Shown piece by piece: positions 40,022 to 48,060 of a stretch of 50,897 nt of DNA (position 1 is the stretch's first letter; each line of letters opens with the position of its first letter). Made by a program: the position numbers and the translations under genes. Under the pieces are notes generated by a model that worked only from the letters and a program-made list of their open reading frames with translations, was not told the origin of the DNA and did not search any database. This DNA comes from an uncultured Clostridia bacterium (lineage in GTDB: Bacteria; Bacillota; Clostridia; UBA1381), in assembly GCA_904395315.1 (NCBI GenBank), contig CAJFNT010000064.1, forward strand, positions 1 through 50,897, given 5' to 3'.

Positions 40022-41455
40022 ATGGCAAAAAACAATGTTCAGCCGAAGCCGGTAGGCATTACCGAAACAGTCCTCCGTGATGCTCATCAGAGTTTGATAG
40101 CAACGAGAATGACCACAGAGGAAATGCTCCCTATAGTTGAAAAGCTTGACAATGTGGGTTATCATTCACTCGAAGCATGGGGCGGCGCAACATTTGACGC
40201 ATGTCTCAGATTCTTGAATGAGGATCCTTGGGAGAGACTGCGCAAGATAAAAGCGAAGGCTAAGAAGACCCCGCTTCAGATGCTGTTCAGAGGACAGAAT
40301 ATATTGGGATACCGCCACTATGCGGATGATATAGTTAAATATTTCGTTCAGGCGTCGATAGCTAACGGTGTTGATATATTGAGAATATTCGACGCATTAA
40401 ACGATGTGAGAAACCTTGAGTGCGCTATAAACGCTACTAAGGAATACTGTGAGAAGGAAGGAAGAGGTCATGTACAGGCGACGGTTTGCTATACGACTTC
40501 GGAATTCCATACCAACGAAAAGTTTGTTGAGCTTGCAAAGCAGCTCGAAGGAATGGGCGCTGATTCGATATGTATAAAGGATATGGCGGGACTTTTGAGA
40601 CCGTATGTGGCATATGATCTTGTTTCAAAGATGAAAGCCGCTGTAAAGATTCCAATACAGCTGCACACGCATTATACGTCGGGTGAGGCTTCGATGGTAT
40701 ATCTTAAGGCCATTGAGGCGGGAGTTGACGTTATCGACTGCGCTATATCGCCGATGGCTATGGGCACATCACAGCCCGCGACAGAGCCGATGGTAGCGGC
40801 GCTCCAGGGAACACCTTACGATACAGGTCTTGATCTTGACAAGCTTATCGAGATCTGCGATTACTTCAAGCCGCTGCGTGAAAAGTACATTTCAAGCGGT
40901 CTTATGAACACCAAGGTAATGGGTGTTGACGTGAACACGTTGAAGTATCAGGTTCCTGGCGGAATGCTTTCGAACCTTGTATCGCAGCTCAAGCAGCAGG
41001 GAAGAGAAGACGCTTACGAGGATGTGTTAAAGGAAGTACCGCGTGTAAGAGCTGATCTCGGTTATCCGCCGCTCGTAACTCCCTCGTCACAGATCGTCGG
41101 CACACAGGCTGTTTTGAACGTTCTCATGGGTGAGAGATACAAGATGGTATCGAAGGAGACTAAGGCTATAGTAAAGGGTGAATACGGAAAGTGTCCGGGC
41201 GAGATCTCACCGGAGATCGTCAAGAAGATCATAGGCGATGAGGAAAGGATCACTTGCCGTCCGGCAGATCTGCTTGAGCCTGAGCTTGAGAAGATGAAGA
41301 AGGAATGCGCGGAATGGATCCGCCAGCCGGAGGATGTGCTCTCATACGCGCTCTTTGATCAGGTAGCGGTAAAGTTCTTCAAATACCGCGAAGCAAACCT
41401 TGACAAGGTTGACAACACGCTTGTTGACAGAGAGAACAAGGTCTATCCTGTATAA
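40022..41455 (+). CDS. Oxaloacetate decarboxylase alpha / pyruvate carboxylase subunit B-type carboxyltransferase
   Basis: TETVLRDAHQSLIATRMTTEEM..EAWGGATFDACLRFLNEDPWERLR; no biotinyl domain. Confidence 0.93.
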   Translation: MAKNNVQPKPVGITETVLRDAHQSLIATRMTTEEMLPIVEKLDNVGYHSLEAWGGATFDACLRFLNEDPWERLRKIKAKAKKTPLQMLFRGQNILGYRHYADDIVKYFVQASIANGVDILRIFDALNDVRNLECAINATKEYCEKEGRGHVQATVCYTTSEFHTNEKFVELAKQLEGMGADSICIKDMAGLLRPYVAYDLVSKMKAAVKIPIQLHTHYTSGEASMVYLKAIEAGVDVIDCAISPMAMGTSQPATEPMVAALQGTPYDTGLDLDKLIEICDYFKPLREKYISSGLMNTKVMGVDVNTLKYQVPGGMLSNLVSQLKQQGREDAYEDVLKEVPRVRADLGYPPLVTPSSQIVGTQAVLNVLMGERYKMVSKETKAIVKGEYGKCPGEISPEIVKKIIGDEERITCRPADLLEPELEKMKKECAEWIRQPEDVLSYALFDQVAVKFFKYREANLDKVDNTLVDRENKVYPV

Positions 41456-41461
41456 TAACGG

Positions 41462-41507
41462 AAATACCGCAGTTGCGTTTTAAAACGCAGCCGCGGTATT
41501 TTTTTTG
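41462..41507 (+). terminator. Rho-independent terminator
   Basis: AAATACCGC..GCGTTttaAAACGC..GCGGTATTTTTTTT. Confidence 0.9.
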
Positions 41508-41530
41508 TAACGGCAATTTTGCCTATGTTC

Positions 41531-41559
41531 TTGCAATTTAGCTACATATTTGATATAAT
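41531..41559 (+). promoter_or_regulatory. Promoter of small-ORF/stalk-protein locus
   Basis: TTGCAA - 17 nt - TATAAT with extended -10 (TGA). Confidence 0.8.
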
Positions 41560-41596
41560 GAATTTGGGAAAAGGGTAAGATATCATACGTTGGACG

Positions 41597-41648
41597 GTCA
41601 GCCGCCAAGTATGCGGCAAAGCTGACATACATAATTTCTATGTATGTC
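41597..41648 (+). promoter_or_regulatory. Structured 5' leader with mutually exclusive hairpins
   Basis: GTCAGC(41597-41602)/GCTGAC(41621-41626) with inner GCCGC/GCGGC, versus GACATACATA(41624-41633)/TATGTATGTC(41639-41648). Confidence 0.6.
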
Positions 41649-41668
41649 CCTTTGAGGAGGTGGCGCGG

Positions 41669-41881
41669 TTGAAAATATCATCTGCAAGGTTGTTGAATCA
41701 TGGAGGTTTAAATATGCGCAATGTATCTGTTGCTGAACGAGAATATGCTTTGAATAATGCTGTTGCATCTGTTGAAATAGAGGGCTATAATGTGTCGGAG
41801 TATGAAAAGAAAATGTGCATGGATGTCCTGAACGGGAATATGACAGCTGAACAGTTTATACAAAAAATGCTTGAAAGGTGA
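41669..41881 (+). CDS. Antitoxin VbhA-like small protein (Fic-inhibitor type)
   Basis: REYALNNAVASVEIEGYNVSEYEKKMCMDVLNGNMTAEQFIQKML; SVEIEG fits the (S/T)xxxE(G/N) inhibitory motif. TTG start after GAGGAGG, or ATG at 41714. Confidence 0.6.
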   Translation: MKISSARLLNHGGLNMRNVSVAEREYALNNAVASVEIEGYNVSEYEKKMCMDVLNGNMTAEQFIQKMLER

Positions 41882-41903
41882 GTATAAGGAGAGATAAATC
41901 AAC

Positions 41904-42374
41904 ATGAAAAAACTTTTATTGGCAACAATCGTTATGACTTTCCTTTGGGCTGCGCATGCAATGGCGTCGGAGCCGGTCGCGGTGGATATTTCTTTGAATA
42001 TAAATGGTTCTCAGGCAAGCGTGAGAGCATATAACTTTTTTGGAAATAATTATTTTAAGCTGCGTGATATAGCTTCACTGCTCAACGGAACAGACAAGCA
42101 GTTCAATGTTAGCTATAGCGACTATACGGGTAGAGTGTATATATCTCCCGGTAAAGCTTACACATCGTATGAAGATACCGAAACATTCAATGAGTCTGAC
42201 ACAGAGATAGTCTCCGTGTTTTCGACACCGCTCATATGCTTTGGTTCGGATCTGAATGATCATATAACGTTTGTCGGATATAATGTTAATGGGAATAATT
42301 TTTTCAAGCTCCGTGACCTTGCGTGGTTTCTGGATTTTGATGTAGAGTATAATAGTGGGACTATATATATATAG
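41904..42374 (+). CDS. Secreted protein with stalk/copper-amine-oxidase-N-like repeats; N-terminal part of a split gene
   Basis: Signal peptide; two NNYFKLRDIA/NNFFKLRDLA repeats; terminates inside a (TA)6 tract. Confidence 0.75.
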   Translation: MKKLLLATIVMTFLWAAHAMASEPVAVDISLNINGSQASVRAYNFFGNNYFKLRDIASLLNGTDKQFNVSYSDYTGRVYISPGKAYTSYEDTETFNESDTEIVSVFSTPLICFGSDLNDHITFVGYNVNGNNFFKLRDLAWFLDFDVEYNSGTIYI

Positions 42375-42382
42375 ATACCGCA

Positions 42383-43486
42383 TTGCCATACGAAATTATT
42401 GCGTCTATGAATGATACAAGCAGTGAGGTCATCGGTGAGGCCTGCGAAGCGGATCTGCCTCTTTTTACAGATGAAGTACCGCTTAGATCATATTACAGCA
42501 CACACACCGTCGTATACAACGATGAGCAGTCAGAGCGAATAAGAAAATTTCCGCGTCTGAATGGCGTGTATATAAAAGTAAGCGAGTTACCGGATTATCG
42601 TTTTGATGTTTATGAGAACGGGAATGAAGTTTTTATAATACGGAACAGCGACAAACAATATACTATCCCCACTACAGAATTTATAAATTCTAAGGCAAGC
42701 GATAAGAGATATGTCCGTCCATCATCCGTACAAGTATATCTTGATGGCGAACCGGTAAACAGTATTGATGCAGATGGTTATCTTATGATCTCGGCAAGTG
42801 AGCTCATGCGTTATGGTGATATAGAACCTATAGATCAATGGTCTTATGCTGCAAACCAGACGCCGATAGGTTATACAAACGGTAGGATTAATATAGATAT
42901 ATGGCGTGCAGAGTTAGAACGTGAATATGATTCTGCCGGGGGAGAAGTACAGATCTCCCAATATCCTATCGATGAGCGACCGGATTATGATCGCAGCTCG
43001 GGACAGCTTGAATATAAGCCGTCAGTAGGACTGGGGGAATACAGCATATATGAGTACAATAACTTTTCCGCAAGGTATATAGGACAATGTAGTGGATTTA
43101 GCCGTGATGGATACGGTATATATAATGCTCATGATGCAACCATGGGGGGTCTTGACTCATGGACACGATATTACTATACTATCGAACGTGGTCTGTTTGA
43201 CAATGATCGTCTTATAAAGGGAATAAGCTATACAAAACAACATTACTCTGCCGGATTAAAAGGCGGCAGACGTATAGAGGGTGACAGAGTAAATGGCTAT
43301 ATGCGTGAATCTGTAATGGACGATGATTTTCGTTTTGGCTACAGAGTGGTATGTGAAGGTGATATTAAAAATAGCGAATATTATGGCGCTTATAAGGCTT
43401 ATGATGAAAATGGACAGCTGATATATGCAGGACTTTATTCTGACCCATTGAATCCAGATCTCACTACAGATATTCAGGGGTTTTGA
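42383..43486 (+). CDS. C-terminal part of the split surface protein (unknown function)
   Basis: Open in the -2 frame from 42356 across the (TA)6 tract; no credible RBS for an independent start. Confidence 0.6.
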   Translation: MPYEIIASMNDTSSEVIGEACEADLPLFTDEVPLRSYYSTHTVVYNDEQSERIRKFPRLNGVYIKVSELPDYRFDVYENGNEVFIIRNSDKQYTIPTTEFINSKASDKRYVRPSSVQVYLDGEPVNSIDADGYLMISASELMRYGDIEPIDQWSYAANQTPIGYTNGRINIDIWRAELEREYDSAGGEVQISQYPIDERPDYDRSSGQLEYKPSVGLGEYSIYEYNNFSARYIGQCSGFSRDGYGIYNAHDATMGGLDSWTRYYYTIERGLFDNDRLIKGISYTKQHYSAGLKGGRRIEGDRVNGYMRESVMDDDFRFGYRVVCEGDIKNSEYYGAYKAYDENGQLIYAGLYSDPLNPDLTTDIQGF

Positions 43487-43547
43487 GATCTATTAAAAAA
43501 TATGTGGGATAAAAATTAAAGATGTAATTGATCAATTGATATTAAAG

Positions 43548-43591
43548 CAGCGGTACATAAAACTGTTTGTGTTTATGTACCGCTGTTTTTA
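43548..43591. terminator. Bidirectional terminator
   Basis: CAGCGGTACATAAA-actgtttgtg-TTTATGTACCGCTGTTTTT. Confidence 0.88.
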
Positions 43592-44278
43592 TATTATCAT
43601 CGAAATAGCATAGAGCGCTGCAAGATGCAAGGGGTAATACAAGTAAAAAAGAGTTTTCATTGGATGCTTCCCTCGTGTGCCGTTGTACATTGCGAGCGGG
43701 ATAAGTGACAGAAGTGACCACCATTGTATGTCGCCGAACGCCAGGCTCACGGCTGCCATGCCTATCGCTGCAAGTATGAGCCGCTGGCGTTTGTCATTGC
43801 CGAGCGAGATTAGAACCGGCAGCATTACGCCCCAGAAACCGTAGTCAACGTTAAAGCCAGGGATCAGCTCGGGGAGCAGCATCGTCACGAATACGACAAG
43901 CGCGAATGCCGCGGCGGAGAGCAGCAGCATCGAACGCGCGCTTTTCTCGCTGTGGAGCGCGTATATAAGCGGTATCGCAAGCGCGAAGCTTATGAATATG
44001 CACATTGTGAGATCTCTGTCAGCCGCATAATATATTATCTGCGCGGCTATGCCCAGAGCAGTCATTCGTCCCCAGTAAAGACGTTTATTATGCGTGTAGC
44101 GGCAGCCCTCTGCTATCATATAGGCGAAGATCGGGAATGCAAGTCTGCCTATCACGCGAAGTATGCGATACTGCGGCAAAAGCAGCATTCCGATGTGGTC
44201 TATCGTCATTACTATGAGCGCGAATAGCTTTAGAGCCGTGCCGCTCAAGCCTTGCTTGGGGATCAATGTATTTTCCAT
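43589..44278 (-). CDS. TraX family protein
   Basis: LKLFALIVMTIDHIGMLLLP..RVIGRLAFPIFAYMIAEGCRYTHNK..FYLYYPLHLAAL. Confidence 0.88.
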   Translation of the reverse strand: MENTLIPKQGLSGTALKLFALIVMTIDHIGMLLLPQYRILRVIGRLAFPIFAYMIAEGCRYTHNKRLYWGRMTALGIAAQIIYYAADRDLTMCIFISFALAIPLIYALHSEKSARSMLLLSAAAFALVVFVTMLLPELIPGFNVDYGFWGVMLPVLISLGNDKRQRLILAAIGMAAVSLAFGDIQWWSLLSLIPLAMYNGTRGKHPMKTLFYLYYPLHLAALYAISMII

Positions 44279-44364
44279 GAAACGGTCTCCTGTATATCAA
44301 AGTTAATAACTATATTATATACCATAAAGTATACTCCAAGTCAAGTCGATAATAAGCATTTTAC

Positions 44365-44416
44365 AAAAAATATCGGGAACGGCACCGTGGCTATGCGACG
44401 GTACTGTTCCCGATAG
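44365..44416 (-). terminator. Terminator of ABC exporter operon (minus strand)
   Basis: Minus strand ATCGGGAACAGTACCGT...ACGGTGCCGTTCCCGAT then ATTTTTTG. Confidence 0.8.
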
Positions 44417-44418
44417 TA

Positions 44419-46182
44419 TCACATTGTGGCATACATGCTGTAGAGATGGCTGTATATGCCGCCTTTTTCTATAAGCTCCTTATGCGTGCCTTCTTCCTCA
44501 ATCCCCTTGTCGGTGAGGACAAGGATCTTGTCGGAATTCTTTATCGTTGTGAGTCTGTGCGCTATGGTGAACACAGTTCTTCCGGAGGCAAGACGTTCAA
44601 GTGATTCCTGGACGATCTTTTCGCTTTCGTTGTCGAGCGCTGAGGTGGCTTCGTCAAGGATAAGTATCGGTGGGTTTTTAAGGAATACGCGCGCAATGGA
44701 GATACGCTGCTTCTGACCGCCCGAGAGTTTTACTCCGCGCTCGCCCACGTATGTATCATATCCGTCGGGGAGTGAGGATATGAACTCGTGGGCGCCTGCT
44801 GCTTTTGCTGCCTCTATTACCTCCTCGCGTGATGCTCCGGGCTTTCCGTATTCGATATTGTCAAATACAGTGCCGGAGAACAGGTAAACGTCCTGCTGCA
44901 CAACGCCTATTGACGAGCGCAGTGATCTTAATGTGACGTCCTTTATGTCAACACCGTCTATAGTTATCCTTCCCTCTGTAACATCGTAGAAACGCGGGAT
45001 AAGATTGCACATGGTCGTCTTTCCGCCGCCGGAGGGACCTACGAGCGCCACGCTCGTGCCGCTCGGAACATGGAGATCAATACCGCTTAATACCTCGGTG
45101 TCATCATCGCTGTAATGGAAGGTCACATTGTCAAAATCGATCTCTCCCTTTACATCTTTCAGCTCCTTCGCATCCGGTTTTTCAACAATGTCCTGAGGCG
45201 CGTCCATGATCTCACAGAAACGCTCGATACCAGTCATACCGCGCTGGAACTGCTCCGTGAACTGGATTATCGTGCGTATCGATGCGAAAAGACTGCTCAC
45301 GTACAGAAGATATGCAGTGAAATCGCCTGCCGATATGCTGCCTTTCATAAGGAACAGAGAGCCTGCAACAACGACCGTGAGATACATCACACCCTCAAAG
45401 AAACGGTTCGTGCTTCCGAAACCGCCCATGTAGAGGTAGCCGAGCTTTTTGAGCCGCAGGAATTCCTTGTTGCCGTGCTCGAATTTATCTTTCTCGATCT
45501 TTTCGTTGGCGAATGATTTTACCACGCGTATGCCGAGAAGCGAGTCCTCGACCTGTGAGTTTATCTCTCCGACCTGAACACGCTGATCCTTGAACGCGCG
45601 GCGCATCCTTGTGTTAAAGAACTTGACGAAAATGAAGATGAACGGGAGCACCGCGAATACTATGACTGTGAGAAGCGGATCTATGCCGAAGAGTATCACG
45701 AATGATACAGTTATCTTGAGCCCGGCAATAAAGAATTCCTCGGGACCGTGGTGCGCGAATTCTGTTATATCGAAAAGGTCGCTCGTTATTCTTGACATTA
45801 TCTGTCCGACCTTGTGTGTTGCAAAATATGAGAACGACAGCTTTTGCAGATGCGCAAACAAGTCTCGGCGCATGTCAGTTTCTATTTTCGCGCCCATCAC
45901 ATGGCCGGTATGCTGCATGTAGAAGTTCGCCGCAGCGTCGAGAAGACGAAGTATAAGATAGAGAACGCCCAGCTTCACTATAAATGCGATAGTGAGCGCG
46001 GCGGGATCGCTTACGGCAAGATCCGTTATGTTCCGCACTATTAGCGGGAAAACAAGATCGCATACCGTGGTGAGCGATGCGCATACCAGATCGAATATCA
46101 GTATTCCTTTATATTTTTTGAAGTAGGGAAGAAAGCGTTTTATAAGCACTCTGAGCTTCATTTGTTTCTTTTTCTGTTCCAT
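44419..46182 (-). CDS. ABC exporter (TMD-NBD), canonical catalytic motifs
   Basis: GPSGGGKTTMCNLI, LSGGQKQRISIARV, ILILDEATSALD, IAHRLTT. Confidence 0.93.
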   Translation of the reverse strand: MEQKKKQMKLRVLIKRFLPYFKKYKGILIFDLVCASLTTVCDLVFPLIVRNITDLAVSDPAALTIAFIVKLGVLYLILRLLDAAANFYMQHTGHVMGAKIETDMRRDLFAHLQKLSFSYFATHKVGQIMSRITSDLFDITEFAHHGPEEFFIAGLKITVSFVILFGIDPLLTVIVFAVLPFIFIFVKFFNTRMRRAFKDQRVQVGEINSQVEDSLLGIRVVKSFANEKIEKDKFEHGNKEFLRLKKLGYLYMGGFGSTNRFFEGVMYLTVVVAGSLFLMKGSISAGDFTAYLLYVSSLFASIRTIIQFTEQFQRGMTGIERFCEIMDAPQDIVEKPDAKELKDVKGEIDFDNVTFHYSDDDTEVLSGIDLHVPSGTSVALVGPSGGGKTTMCNLIPRFYDVTEGRITIDGVDIKDVTLRSLRSSIGVVQQDVYLFSGTVFDNIEYGKPGASREEVIEAAKAAGAHEFISSLPDGYDTYVGERGVKLSGGQKQRISIARVFLKNPPILILDEATSALDNESEKIVQESLERLASGRTVFTIAHRLTTIKNSDKILVLTDKGIEEEGTHKELIEKGGIYSHLYSMYATM

Positions 46183-46242
46183 TTATTTCTCCTTTCGGTC
46201 TGCCGCAGCGTACAGCGCGGCTGGTCTGTATATGATCGGCTA

Positions 46243-48060
46243 TTATTCAAAGCCTGTATTTTCTTCCTTGTACTGCTGTATGCAGAGATCGTAATAGTAG
46301 CCTTTTTTCTTCAGCAGCTCATTGTGTGTGCCGCGCTCTATTATCTTGCCTCCGCGCACGACGAGTATTACATCGGCACTGCGTATAGTGGATAGCCTGT
46401 GCGCGATTATGAATGAGGTCCTGCCTTTCAGCAGCTTGTTTACGGCGTTCTGTATCAGTCGTTCCGTCTCAGTGTCTATTGACGAGGTCGCCTCGTCGAG
46501 CACGAATATCTTTGGATCGGCTATTATGGCTCGTGCAAAGGATATGAGCTGCTTTTCACCGGTAGAGAGTCTGTCTCCGCTTTCGCCGACATCGGTGTCA
46601 TAGCCTGTGTCAAAGGCTGCGGCTACTTTGTCGGCCGCTACAGCTTTAGCTGCTGCTATGACCTCCTCATCCGTTGCAGACGGCTTTCCGTAGCGTATGT
46701 TTTCGGCTATAGTACCTGAAAAAAGATGGGGATCCTGCAGCACATAGCCTATGCTGCTGTGCAGCCATAGTCTGCTGCGCTTTTTGTAATCGACGCCATC
46801 GATGAGTATGGTGCCGGAGGTCGGTTCAAAGAAGCGGCACACGAGGTTTACAAGCGTGCTCTTCCCGGCTCCGGTCTCGCCGACTATGGCAACTGTCGTT
46901 CCTGCGGGGACCTTGAGATCAAAATGGCTCAGGACCTCCTCGTTTCCGTCGGGATATGTGAAGGATACATTGCGGAATTCGATGTCACCACGTATCGGCT
47001 CCCAGTTCTCTTTTTTGGGAGAATAGTTGTCGCCGTATTTTTTGACGACTTCGGGCGGATCCGATATGCCGGTCGGCTCGTCCAGAAGCCCGGTAACGCG
47101 CTCTATGTTTGCCTGCATAGAGATCAGCTCGGCAAGGTTCCTGGCGAGCTGTTGTATCGGTTCAAAGATGCCCACGGCATACGATACGAATGCCGAAAGC
47201 GTGCCTATGAGCATAATGTCCTCCATAACAAGTCCGCCGCCTCGGCTCAATACTATAGCCGTGGCAAGAGAGCCGCAGAACAGCACGAGCGGAACATATA
47301 CAGCGCTGAGCCGCGCGGCTTTTATCGATGCCGTTTTCATCTCAGAGGTTATACCTTTGAACTCGTTAAGGTTTTTGTCCTCGATAACAAGTGTTTTTGA
47401 GGTGAGAGCCCCCGTTGTCCCTTCGTTGTAGCTTCCGGTTATCTTCGAATTTATCTTCCGGACCTGCCTGTTCAGTTTAAGTATTTTATTCTGAAAGTAC
47501 CATGTAAGCACAGCCAGCGCAGGGACTATGAGCATTATTATGAGCGCAAGCTTCACATCGAGCATCATCATCGCCGCGAACGAGCCTATCACGTATAAAA
47601 ATGCCCACATCATATCAGAGACGTTCCATGCCGTCATGGTCGCTATCCTGTCGGTGTCGCTCATGACACGCGAGAGGATATAGCCTACGGGCGTAACATT
47701 GTAATATGAGAGTGAAAGATCCTGCAGATGCACGAAGCATGCGCGCTTCATTGATTTGCTTATCTGCATCTCAAGGAATGCACTGCCGCGCGTGAACATA
47801 ACAACACTTATGAACTGGAACAATATGACCGCCGCATAAAGTATTCCGAACGGCAGTATCCCGTTGAGCGTTCCTTCGGCTATGAAATTGTTTATCGCGT
47901 ATCGCTGGAACAGCGGCATAACTATATCGACCAGCGAGCATATGATGTTGAAAATTATTATCGCTGCCGCCGTCTTCTTAAACGGTGCTATGAACGGCAG
48001 CACACGCTTCCAGATACGTATATCAAAGTTTTTTGTATATTCTTTCTCATCGATCTTCAT
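46243..48060 (-). CDS. ABC exporter (TMD-NBD), degenerate signature LSTGE
   Basis: GETGAGKSTLVNLV, LSTGEKQLISFARA, IFVLDEATSSID. Confidence 0.93.
   Translation of the reverse strand: MKIDEKEYTKNFDIRIWKRVLPFIAPFKKTAAAIIIFNIICSLVDIVMPLFQRYAINNFIAEGTLNGILPFGILYAAVILFQFISVVMFTRGSAFLEMQISKSMKRACFVHLQDLSLSYYNVTPVGYILSRVMSDTDRIATMTAWNVSDMMWAFLYVIGSFAAMMMLDVKLALIIMLIVPALAVLTWYFQNKILKLNRQVRKINSKITGSYNEGTTGALTSKTLVIEDKNLNEFKGITSEMKTASIKAARLSAVYVPLVLFCGSLATAIVLSRGGGLVMEDIMLIGTLSAFVSYAVGIFEPIQQLARNLAELISMQANIERVTGLLDEPTGISDPPEVVKKYGDNYSPKKENWEPIRGDIEFRNVSFTYPDGNEEVLSHFDLKVPAGTTVAIVGETGAGKSTLVNLVCRFFEPTSGTILIDGVDYKKRSRLWLHSSIGYVLQDPHLFSGTIAENIRYGKPSATDEEVIAAAKAVAADKVAAAFDTGYDTDVGESGDRLSTGEKQLISFARAIIADPKIFVLDEATSSIDTETERLIQNAVNKLLKGRTSFIIAHRLSTIRSADVILVVRGGKIIERGTHNELLKKKGYYYDLCIQQYKEENTGFE

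Noticed and set aside
41580-41660. Possible c-di-GMP-I (GEMM) riboswitch, because GCGGCAAAGC resembles GACGCAAAGC
   Set aside because: The rest of the GEMM consensus (GGCAAACC, GNRA tetraloop and receptor) is not present; reported only as an unassigned structured leader.
43589-44278. TraX gene as evidence of a conjugative element
   Set aside because: TraX-family proteins are common chromosomal genes in Firmicutes; no relaxase, T4SS or integrase nearby.
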